A stretch of DNA of 64,000 bases from Reyranella sp. (lineage in GTDB: Bacteria; Pseudomonadota; Alphaproteobacteria; Reyranellales; Reyranellaceae): positions 62,001 to 126,000 of the forward strand of contig JAIEOV010000013.1 in the NCBI GenBank assembly GCA_019750135.1. The letters run 5' to 3'. The notes under the pieces were generated by a model. That model was not told where the DNA came from and ran no database searches. It worked only from the letters and a program-made list of their open reading frames with translations. The stretch's first letter is position 1. Each line of letters starts with the position of its first letter. Of the stretch, positions 34,373-41,860 are shown in pieces. A program made the position numbers and the translations under genes.

Positions 34373-35134
34373 CTACTTCTTGGCGAGGTGCTTGCCGAAG
34401 AAGGCGTGCACCTTGTTCCAGCCGTCCATGCACTGCTCGACCCGGTAGAGCGGCCGGTGCCAGTAGAAGAAGCCGTGGCCGGCGCCGTCGTAGCGGTGGA
34501 ACTCGTAGTTCTTGCCGTGCTTCTTGAGCTCGGCCTCGTGCTGGTCGACCTGCTCGGGGCTGGGCGCGCGGTCGTCGTTGCCGAACAGGCCGAGCAGCGG
34601 GCAGGCGAGGTCCTTGGTCATGTCGATCGGCGCCACCGGCGTCTTGGCGTTGAGCTCCTCCTTGCCCATCACGACGCGGCCGCCCCACAGGTCGATGCAG
34701 GCATCGACGTCCTTCTTCTGGCAGGCATAGATGAAGGCATGCCGGCCGCCTGAGCACGAGCCGAACAGGCCGACCTTGCCGTTGAGGTTGGGCTGCGCGC
34801 GCATCCAGGCCACGGCGGCCGCCGTGTCGCCGACCATCTGGGAATCGGCGATGCCGCCATCGGCGCGCACCTTGGCCGCGACGTCGTCGGGGTTGCCGTC
34901 GCTGCCGCCGCCTTCGCGCTCATAGAGGTTGGCGCAGATCGCGATGTAGCCGTGATGCGCGAAGCGCCGGGTCGTCTCGATATAGAGCTCGCTCCAGCCG
35001 GGCAGATGATGGATCAGCACGACGCCCGGGAAGGGGCCTGCGCCGGCCGGCTTGGCCACGTAAGCGGTGATCGGCGTGCCCTTGTCGCCTTTGAGGGTTA
35101 CGTTCTCGCAAGTCATGCCGCGGTAGAATGACAT
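34373..35134 (-). CDS. dienelactone hydrolase family protein
   Basis: 253 residues. The alpha/beta-hydrolase triad of this family is present: nucleophile Cys127 in GSCSGG (GxCxGG), Asp in FGNDDRAPS and His in GAGHGF. The family opens dienelactones to maleylacetate, the substrate of the reductase encoded two genes downstream. ATG at 35134 follows a near-perfect GGAGGAAACG; upstream ATGs lack one. No signal peptide, so cytoplasmic. No ring-cleavage dioxygenase is visible in the window. Confidence 0.9.
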   Translation of the reverse strand: MSFYRGMTCENVTLKGDKGTPITAYVAKPAGAGPFPGVVLIHHLPGWSELYIETTRRFAHHGYIAICANLYEREGGGSDGNPDDVAAKVRADGGIADSQMVGDTAAAVAWMRAQPNLNGKVGLFGSCSGGRHAFIYACQKKDVDACIDLWGGRVVMGKEELNAKTPVAPIDMTKDLACPLLGLFGNDDRAPSPEQVDQHEAELKKHGKNYEFHRYDGAGHGFFYWHRPLYRVEQCMDGWNKVHAFFGKHLAKK

Positions 35135-35500
35135 CGTTTCCTCCATGAGCCGTCCGCACGACCAACCGTCGCACGGTTCGCACCGCCGGGCCAAGGCCTT
35201 GGCACGACTGGCGAAATTGCACCTCGATTGTCGGATTGAAAAAGCCGCCCAAAGGGCGGCTGGAAGCGCACGCCCGGGAGCGGCAGAGATGGGGTCTCGC
35301 CCTACTGATGCGACCCGCTACGGCCGCTCCCGGTGTGGCGTCCGTGTGTTCCCGCTATGCTGATGCCCGAACGTCCGCGTCAGCAATCGTTGCGGCACGA
35401 TGGCCCGGTGGAAGCATGCGAACCTCCTTTGCTGACGAGACTGGCTAATCCAGACACGAGACTTCGATGCTGTCAATGCCGCGTGCGCGCCGCGCTGTGT
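35135..35500. other. gene-free interval with a minus-strand terminator
   Basis: No coding region is convincing in these 366 bp; the small open frames have no family resemblance or ribosome site. The interval should hold the promoter of the dienelactone hydrolase operon and a terminator for the secreted-protein pair at 35501-36735. Confidence 0.6.
35239..35261 (-). terminator. Rho-independent terminator, minus strand
   Basis: On the minus strand AGCCGCCC-TTT-GGGCGGCT is followed by a TTTTT run, a compact 8-bp GC-rich hairpin. It lies 240 bp beyond the stop of the gene ending at 35501, which it most likely serves. Confidence 0.8.
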
Positions 35501-36325
35501 TCAGTCGGGGAAATCGAAATCCTGGCCGTTGGACTTGATGCCCACGCGCTCGAACCAGTCGGGGCCGAGCTCGCCGATCCGCTCGCCTGTGCACTTCAAT
35601 GTGGCGATGGTCTTGCCCTGTCGCTCGACGACGATTCCGCTCTTGGTGCGGACCTCACCGTTGGGTCCCCATTTGCCGATGCCGCTATAGACGGTGTAGG
35701 CGAGCTGCGCCTTGGCAAAGCGCAGCCACGATCCACCGCCGCCCGAGAACGGCACATTCTCGCCGGTCGCCGCTTTCGGCGGCGGGAGATGGGATTCGGG
35801 CAGGACCAGCTCGAGCGGTGCCGCCGAATCGGGCTTGCCGAAGCGATACTGGAGATAGCCGCGGTTCGGGCCGACGGCCTTGGAAGCGCAGACCGACACC
35901 ATCTTTCCGTCTGCGCGGCAGGCGAACACCACGCTTTCCTCGGAGGTGCAGAACGAGGCTTGCGCTTTGTTGGCCGCCGGCGCCGCGGCCACCGGCATCG
36001 CGGCGCTCACCACCGCAACCGCCCGAGTCTTCTTGCAATTCGGGTCGCCCTGGCAGGCCGGCGACATGACGTTCTGCACGACATAGCTCAGCGCCACGCG
36101 CTTGCCGATCAGGCTGCGTTGCTCGCAGATCTCGAAGCGCGCCATCTCCTCGAACACCACGCCACGGTCGCTCTTGAGCTTGAGATAGCAGCCCATGTCG
36201 CCGCCGTTCAGCGACGCGATCGTGCCGAACGCCCGCTTGGTCTCCTGTCCGATCTTCACCGTGTCCTGCGCAATCGCCACCGCCGGCGACATCGCCACCG
36301 CGATCGCGGCAACCCAGCGTCTCAT
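35501..36325 (-). CDS. secreted hypothetical protein
   Basis: 274 residues with a Sec signal (MRRWVAAIAVAMSPAVAIAQ). The mature protein has two Cys-rich regions (MGCYLKLKSDRG, ICEQRSLIG; ACQGDPNCKKTRAV, SFCTSEESVVFACRADG) joined by an Ala/Pro linker. The second half (VCASKAVGPNRGYLQYRFGKPD) recalls uncharacterised periplasmic proteins. Function unknown. Its start overlaps the stop of the upstream small secreted protein as ATGA, so they form one operon and probably one assembly. Confidence 0.72.
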   Translation of the reverse strand: MRRWVAAIAVAMSPAVAIAQDTVKIGQETKRAFGTIASLNGGDMGCYLKLKSDRGVVFEEMARFEICEQRSLIGKRVALSYVVQNVMSPACQGDPNCKKTRAVAVVSAAMPVAAAPAANKAQASFCTSEESVVFACRADGKMVSVCASKAVGPNRGYLQYRFGKPDSAAPLELVLPESHLPPPKAATGENVPFSGGGGSWLRFAKAQLAYTVYSGIGKWGPNGEVRTKSGIVVERQGKTIATLKCTGERIGELGPDWFERVGIKSNGQDFDFPD

Positions 36326-36735
36326 GGCTGGTGAGTCACTTGGATGAAGCCGTTGTTCGTGTTGGGCCGGTAGGAGATGTCGTAGTGGCCGCCTTTGCCG
36401 ACGGCGTTGCAATGGGCAGCCGTCGTCTGTACGCGCGTGATTGCGTAGGTCGTCCACGCGCTGCCCTTGCTCATGTCGACATCGAGCTGGAAGGTGAGGT
36501 TGGGCGAGCTCTTCTGCGGACTGTCGTACTTCCAGCAGATCCAGTTCTGATAGTTCGGCTGAAGCTTGTAGGCCTGCCACTGGCCGTCGCCCCACTTGTA
36601 GCGATAGCTGATCGTGGCGCCGGTCTTGTTGTGGAAGCAGGCGCAACCATGCGTCGTGTCCTGGCTCGCAGCGGGCAGCGCCCAGGCGATCGGCACCGCT
36701 GCAGCGGCGGCCAGCGCCATCCGTCCGATTTTCAT
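36322..36735 (-). CDS. small secreted hypothetical protein
   Basis: 137 residues with a signal peptide (RMALAAAAAVPIAWALPAASQ). The mature part is aromatic-rich (ISYRYKWGDGQWQAYKLQPNYQNW) with Cys in HGCACFHNKTG, WICWKYD and AHCNAVG, and an NNGFIQVTHQP end. The strand-rich pattern hints at a beta-sandwich. No family is recognised. GGGAGACGACA precedes ATG. Divergent from the TctC gene, with 119 bp between starts. Confidence 0.72.
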   Translation of the reverse strand: MKIGRMALAAAAAVPIAWALPAASQDTTHGCACFHNKTGATISYRYKWGDGQWQAYKLQPNYQNWICWKYDSPQKSSPNLTFQLDVDMSKGSAWTTYAITRVQTTAAHCNAVGKGGHYDISYRPNTNNGFIQVTHQP

Positions 36736-36854
36736 TGTCGTCTCCCAAATCCCCGGCCCGACCTTATCAATTTTTACTGTAACTGCAATTAGTAAGGCGG
36801 GCATCCCGATGTATGCTGGTCAGCGAAGAACAAGAAGTAACAGGGGAGGCTCTC

Positions 36855-37817
36855 ATGCTGAGGGTGGTGGCCGCGGCCCTTGCCGCGCTGTTGTCGTTGT
36901 CGAACGTCGAAGTTCGCGCACAAGCGTACCCATCGAAACCCATCAGGTTCGTCATTCCCTTCGGCGCAGGCTCGGCCACCGACGCGCTGGCGCGCATCAT
37001 CGGCCAGGACCTGGAGCAGACGCTCGGCCAGCCGATCATCGTGGTGCAGAAGCCCGGCGCCGACGGCGCATTGGCCGCCGGCGAGGTCAAGCGCGCGGCG
37101 GCCGACGGCTACACGTTGCTGTTCGGCACCAACAGCCCGCTCGCCGTCGCGCCCAACATGCAGAAGGACCCGCCGTACAACGTCCTCACCGATTTCACGC
37201 CGATCACGTTCCTCGGCGAGAACAGCTTCTTCCTCGTCGTCCATCCGTCGGTGCCGGCCAACACGCTGGCCGAGCTCATCGCCGTCGCCAAGGCCAGTCC
37301 CAAGCCACTGAACTACGCGGCGGGCAACACCTATGCCTTCGTGTCGATGGCGATGCTGGCGATGAGGAACAAGATCGAGCTCGAGGCGATCCGCTACAAG
37401 TCGGAGCCCGATGCGATCGCCGACCTGCTGTCGGGCCGCGTCCAGGCCATGAACGGCACCGCGACATCGGTCGCCGCGCACGTCAAGGCCGGCAAGCTGA
37501 AGGCGATCGCCACCATGCTCGACGTGCGCAGCCCGTTGATGCCGGACCTTCCCACGCTCACCGAATCGGGCCAGAGCCAGTTCCCGATCGTGCCATGGTT
37601 CGCGCTGGTCGGTCCGGCCGACCTGCCGGCCGATGTCGTGGCCACCATGAACAAGGCGATGGTGGCGGCGCTCGCCAAGCCCGCGGTAAGGGAGCAGGTA
37701 GAGAGACACGGCTTCATGCCGAAGTCGTCTACGCCGGCGGCGCTGGCCACCTACATGAAGGATCAGCTCACCGTCTGGAAAACCGCCTTGAAAGACTCGG
37801 GCATCGAACCGCAATGA
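36855..37817 (+). CDS. TctC/Bug family tripartite tricarboxylate receptor 1
   Basis: 320 residues. A signal peptide (MLRVVAAALAALLSLSN) precedes YPSKPIRFVIPFGAGSATD, the defining start of Bug-type periplasmic solute receptors. Later FTPITFLGENSFFLVVHPSVPANT and YRYKSEPDAIADLLSGRV-like regions complete the two-lobe fold (the sequence reads RYKSEPDAIADLLSGRV). It binds carboxylates and would normally feed a TctAB permease; none is encoded here. GGGGAGG precedes ATG. The stop overlaps the next start as ATGA. Confidence 0.9.
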   Translation: MLRVVAAALAALLSLSNVEVRAQAYPSKPIRFVIPFGAGSATDALARIIGQDLEQTLGQPIIVVQKPGADGALAAGEVKRAAADGYTLLFGTNSPLAVAPNMQKDPPYNVLTDFTPITFLGENSFFLVVHPSVPANTLAELIAVAKASPKPLNYAAGNTYAFVSMAMLAMRNKIELEAIRYKSEPDAIADLLSGRVQAMNGTATSVAAHVKAGKLKAIATMLDVRSPLMPDLPTLTESGQSQFPIVPWFALVGPADLPADVVATMNKAMVAALAKPAVREQVERHGFMPKSSTPAALATYMKDQLTVWKTALKDSGIEPQ

Positions 37818-38776
37818 TGAAGCGCCTGGCTTTGCTCGCGCTCGCAGCCTCGATCCTGACGACAGGAGCGGCGCAGGCGCAATATCCCGACAAGCCGGTA
37901 CGCATCATCGTGCCGTTCATCGCCGGCAGCGCCCCCGACGTGGCGGCGCGTCAGGTGGCGCAGCGCCTGACCGCGAGCCTCGGCCAGCAGTTCGTCGTCG
38001 ACAACAAGCCGGGCGTGGCCGGCAACATCGGCGCCGAGGTCGCGGCCCGCGCCGCGCCCGACGGCTACAGCCTGATGCTGATGACCAGCAGCCACATCCT
38101 GAGCCCGTTGCTCTACGCCAAGGTGAACTACGATCCGCTGAAGGACTTCGTACCGGTGACCATGATCACCCGAATTCCCTCGCTGATGGTGGTGCCGCCG
38201 ACGTCGCCGGCCAGGTCGGTCATGGAGTTCGTGGCGCTCGCCAAGTCGATGCCCGGCAAGCTGAACTACGGCTCCGGCGGCGCCGGCAGCCTGGCGCATC
38301 TGTCGGCCGAAGCGTTCCGGCTGGCGGCGGGAATCGATTACATCCATGTGCCCTACAAGGGCGCGCCCGACATCGTGCTGGCGCTGCTCAGCAAGCAGAT
38401 CGATGTCGGCTTCCCGACCATGCCGACCGCCGTCCGGCCGGCCCAGCAGGGCACGTTGCGGCCGCTGGCGGTGACAAGCGCCAGTCGGTCCAAGGTGATG
38501 CCCGACGTGCCGACACTCCTGGAAGCGATGCCCGGCGGCTTCGCGCTCGATGCCTGGCTCGCCTTGGCCGCACCGGCCGGCACGCCGGCGCCGATCGTCA
38601 CGCGCCTCTACAGCGTGCTTGCCGAGAGCTTGAACGACCCCGGGTTCCGGAGCGCGCTGGACAGCGACGGCTCGGAGGTCGTGTTCAACAGCCCGGCCGA
38701 ATTCGCCGCCTTGCTGCAGACCGAGACGGCCAAATGGCAGGCCCTGATCACGCGGGTCGGGGTGAAGCTGGAGTAA
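37814..38776 (+). CDS. TctC/Bug family tripartite tricarboxylate receptor 2
   Basis: 320 residues. Signal peptide ALLALAASILTTGAAQAQ, then YPDKPVRIIVPFIAGSAPDV, LSPLLYAKVNYDPLKDFVPVT and VPYKGAPDIVLALLSKQIDVGF, the Bug-family hallmarks. Although coupled to receptor 1 by overlapping codons, the two are well diverged, so they probably bind different ligands. ATG at 37814 or 37817 can start it. No permease gene follows; an orphan receptor serving a distant TctAB, or a sensory role, is possible. Confidence 0.9.
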   Translation: MMKRLALLALAASILTTGAAQAQYPDKPVRIIVPFIAGSAPDVAARQVAQRLTASLGQQFVVDNKPGVAGNIGAEVAARAAPDGYSLMLMTSSHILSPLLYAKVNYDPLKDFVPVTMITRIPSLMVVPPTSPARSVMEFVALAKSMPGKLNYGSGGAGSLAHLSAEAFRLAAGIDYIHVPYKGAPDIVLALLSKQIDVGFPTMPTAVRPAQQGTLRPLAVTSASRSKVMPDVPTLLEAMPGGFALDAWLALAAPAGTPAPIVTRLYSVLAESLNDPGFRSALDSDGSEVVFNSPAEFAALLQTETAKWQALITRVGVKLE

Positions 38777-38782
38777 TCCGAG

Positions 38783-40000
38783 TCAGATCCGCCGCCACAG
38801 CGGCCACGTCGCCGCGAGCGCGAGCAGCCCCATCGCGCCTGTCAGGGCCGTCGCGTATGGCGCGCCGATGCTGTCGGCGAGCCACCCCAGCCAGACGAAG
38901 CCGATCGGGCCCGTGCCGATGCACACCGACAGCACGCCCATGACGCGCGAGCGCATCTCCACCGGTGCGGCGAGATAGACGGTCGTCGCTTGCAGGGTCG
39001 CGAAAGCCGCACCGGCCAAGCCGGTCAGCAGCAGCGCGGCGCCGGCCGAGAGTGGCCCGGGTGCCAGGGCGAAGGCGATCAGGGACAGCAGATAGACCGC
39101 CACACCGCCGACATAGGCGCGCGCATGCCAGCCTGGCGTCAGCCACAACGCCAGCAGCACGGCGCCGACGAAGGAGCCTGCGCCGTCGACGCTGGTCAGC
39201 AGGCCGACGCCTTCCGGCCCCAGGGAGAGCTGATCGCGGCCGATCACGGGGATCATGCTGGTGAAGGGCCAGGCGAAGACGTTGTAGATGATCGTCACCA
39301 GCATGATGGCGGCGAGCCTCTGGTCCTTGGCGACGACGACGATGCTTTCCCAGGTGCGGGCCAGAACGGCGTCGGCGCCGGCCGTGGCGGGCATGTGCGC
39401 GCGCACCATCAGGGTGGCCGCGATTGCCGTGGCGTACATCGCCACGCTCAGCACGAAGGCGCCTTCGATGCCGACGCCGGCCAGCAGCAGGCCGCCGACT
39501 GTAGGGCCGACCATGCGGCTCGAGTTGGCGGCGCCGACATCGAGCGCCATCGCGGTCGCCATGCGGTCGCGGCCCATGACTTCGCCCATGATCGTGCGGC
39601 GAAGCGGATTGTCGGTCGCCCAGCCGCAGCCGTTGACGAAGCTCGCTACGGCGAAGTGCCAGACTTCGAGCGTTCCCAGCCAGGCGATGATCGACAGCGA
39701 GGTCGACGTCAGGGCGAGCAACGCGACCATCCCGGCGAGCGTGCGCCGACGGTCGAACCGTTCGGCGACGGCCCCCAGGAAGGCGCCGAACAGGCCCATT
39801 GGCAGCAGGCGCAGCATGGTCATCATGGCGACGATGAAGGCCGAGCCTGTCTGCTGATAGACTACGACTCCCATGACGACAGTCTCGAGCCAGCGCACGG
39901 TCGATATGATCATGCCGACGTACCAAAGGCGCCAATAGTCGGCGGGAATGGTGCGTAGCAGCTGCTGGAAGGGGATATCGGGGGTGTTGTTCTTGCTCAT
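38783..40000 (-). CDS. MFS transporter (MFS_3/EntS-like)
   Basis: 405 residues with about 12 membrane segments. The loop 2-3 motif GAVAERFDRRRTLAG is the MFS signature A variant. VNGCGWATDNPLRRTIMGEVMGRDRM is characteristic of the MFS_3 group, which includes the enterobactin exporter EntS and many multidrug-like exporters. Substrate unknown. Its stop is 6 bp from the convergent TctC stop. No regulator adjoins it. Confidence 0.87.
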   Translation of the reverse strand: MSKNNTPDIPFQQLLRTIPADYWRLWYVGMIISTVRWLETVVMGVVVYQQTGSAFIVAMMTMLRLLPMGLFGAFLGAVAERFDRRRTLAGMVALLALTSTSLSIIAWLGTLEVWHFAVASFVNGCGWATDNPLRRTIMGEVMGRDRMATAMALDVGAANSSRMVGPTVGGLLLAGVGIEGAFVLSVAMYATAIAATLMVRAHMPATAGADAVLARTWESIVVVAKDQRLAAIMLVTIIYNVFAWPFTSMIPVIGRDQLSLGPEGVGLLTSVDGAGSFVGAVLLALWLTPGWHARAYVGGVAVYLLSLIAFALAPGPLSAGAALLLTGLAGAAFATLQATTVYLAAPVEMRSRVMGVLSVCIGTGPIGFVWLGWLADSIGAPYATALTGAMGLLALAATWPLWRRI

Positions 40001-40083
40001 GCGGCGACAGTCGCCTTTGCATCGAGGCGACAGTTCTTTAGTAGTTTAATTGGGTGTGTGCGTGAGCTTTGGAAAGGTTAGTG

Positions 40084-40401
40084 ATGCTGAAGGTAAAATC
40101 GATGGCGTTCAATGAGCTCGTCAAGGCGAAAGCCAAGATCGAGGCCGAGCTCGAATTGCGGGCTGCGAAAGAGCGTTCCAGCCTAATCGAGGCGATCGGC
40201 AGGCTCAGGAAGCTGTCGAAGACGAACGCGAACGGTGATGGGGCGGGCCGGCCGCACGCGCTCAAGGGCAAGAAGCTGCCGCCGCTCTATCGCAACCCGA
40301 AGAATCGCGACGAGACCTGGGCGGGACGCGGCAACCGGCCGAGATGGCTGGTCGCGGCGCTGAGGGGCGGCAAGAAGCTGGAGGCGTTCACCATCAAGTG
40401 A
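40084..40401 (+). CDS. H-NS family nucleoid protein (HvrA-like)
   Basis: 105 residues. The N-terminal coiled coil (FNELVKAKAKIEAELELRAAKE...) gives oligomerisation. The C-terminal DNA-binding motif is YRNPKNRDETWAGRGNRPRWLVAAL, the proteobacterial H-NS signature with the AT-hook-like GRGNRP core. Such proteins silence AT-rich or foreign DNA. ATG at 40084 follows GGAAAGG; 40069 is in frame but lacks one. The local upstream sequence is AT-rich (40030-40070), so it may regulate itself or its neighbour. Confidence 0.9.
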   Translation: MLKVKSMAFNELVKAKAKIEAELELRAAKERSSLIEAIGRLRKLSKTNANGDGAGRPHALKGKKLPPLYRNPKNRDETWAGRGNRPRWLVAALRGGKKLEAFTIK

Positions 40402-40556
40402 GGTGAACCTGCTCCCGGCATGCACCAATTGACCGCGGCGAAACTCGCTGTGGCCATTCGGTGAAGGGCACAGTGAGCAATGGCATTCCTCGAATCGCAA
40501 AGCTTAGATCAGCGCCAACGTGAACGGCTGAACGCTTTGCAGGAGGAAATGTCCAA

Positions 40557-41762
40557 ATGGCAGTCTATGGCGATACCGCCGGCATTCTTCGCGACCATGA
40601 GCATGCCGGTGATCAGATCATCGCGCTTGCGGACGATGTCGGCGGCACGGCCTACGGCGATGCGCAGCAGTTGCTCGAGCACAGCTCGGGCGGCGACGAT
40701 GTCCTGACCGGAGCTCAGCGCGTCAACAGCATCCTGTTCGGCGACGCCGACACCATGCACGGCCATTCCCATGGCGGCAGCGATACGCTCACCGGTGTCG
40801 GCCTCAGGGACCAGCTCTACGGCGACGCCTACGCCATGTACGACCATGCGACCGGCGGCAACGACAAGCTCGTCCTCGGTGCATCGTTCGAGCTGCTCTA
40901 CGGCGACGCTCACGACATGTTCGACCATGCGCGCGGCGGCGACGACACGATGATCGGCTCTCCCGGCCAGATCGAGATCGGCCAGGGGCCGCCCGGCGTT
41001 CTCTTCGGCGACGCCTTCACCATGTCGGGCCACGCGGTGGGCGGCAACGACACGCTCCGCGACACGGCGGCGGCGGTGGGCGATGCCGACAGCATGTCCG
41101 ACCACGCGCGTGGCGGCGACGACATCCTGATCGGCGGCAACGGTCGGGCCGATGCCCTGGTTGGCGACGCCAATCGCATGACCGACCATGCGGTCGGCGG
41201 CAACGACACCCTCGTGGGGCACGCCGGCGGACAGAGCGGCCTGAGCGGCGATGCCGGCGAGATGTCCGGCCAGGCGAGGGGCGGCAATGACCATCTGACC
41301 GGTGGTCCGTCGCTGGCCGTTCTCCACGGCGACGCGACGACCATGCGCGATCAGGCCGTCGGCGGTGACGATGTGCTGGAATCGACGGGCTTCACCAACC
41401 GGCTGTACGGCGACGCCGAGACCCTGGCCGACAACAGCCGGGGCGGCAACGATGTGCTGATCGGCGGTCACGGCACCGACCACATGTGGGGCGATGCGGC
41501 CATCGTCGCGGCCGGGGCGCTGACCGGCGCCGACACCTTCGTCTTCGGACCGGGCGGCGGTCGCGACGACATCAACGACTTCCGCCAGAGCGACGGCGAT
41601 CGGATCGACGTCAGCGCCTGGGGCTTTGCGAGCTTCGAGGATATGTCGATCAGTGGCGACGGAGCGAACACCACGATCTCGTTCGACGATGCATCGAGCG
41701 TCACCCTGGTGGGCTTCGCCGATCCGAGTGCCCTGCATGTGACGGACTTCCTGCTCGCCTAG
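40557..41762 (+). CDS. RTX-like repeat protein built of GDAxxMxDHAxGGND units
   Basis: 401 residues. About eleven units of roughly 27 residues, consensus LYGDAxxMxDHAxGGNDxLxG, fill residues 1-320. GGxDxL is the calcium-binding nonapeptide core of RTX repeats, but the regular GDA..M..HA insert, with a His per unit, is a distinct variant. The C-terminal 90 residues (GADTFVFGPGGGRDDINDF..., ending FLLA) match the last RTX module and type I secretion tail. No Sec signal; no type I exporter is nearby. AGGAGG precedes ATG. Likely secreted and calcium-folded; function unknown. Confidence 0.8.
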   Translation: MAVYGDTAGILRDHEHAGDQIIALADDVGGTAYGDAQQLLEHSSGGDDVLTGAQRVNSILFGDADTMHGHSHGGSDTLTGVGLRDQLYGDAYAMYDHATGGNDKLVLGASFELLYGDAHDMFDHARGGDDTMIGSPGQIEIGQGPPGVLFGDAFTMSGHAVGGNDTLRDTAAAVGDADSMSDHARGGDDILIGGNGRADALVGDANRMTDHAVGGNDTLVGHAGGQSGLSGDAGEMSGQARGGNDHLTGGPSLAVLHGDATTMRDQAVGGDDVLESTGFTNRLYGDAETLADNSRGGNDVLIGGHGTDHMWGDAAIVAAGALTGADTFVFGPGGGRDDINDFRQSDGDRIDVSAWGFASFEDMSISGDGANTTISFDDASSVTLVGFADPSALHVTDFLLA

Positions 41763-41860
41763 ACCAGCGGGCGGAGGTGGCAGGTCCGCGCTTTTCGCAT
41801 GCGCCAGGGCCGTTCCTGGCGTGTACTCTCTGGCAAAGTTTCTCCCGGGAGGAAACGACG

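Noticed and set aside
40480..40707. A 75-codon frame starting MAFLESQSLDQRQRERLNAL just before the repeat protein
   Set aside because: Its start looks helical, but two-thirds of it overlaps the repeat protein in another frame and there is no ribosome site.
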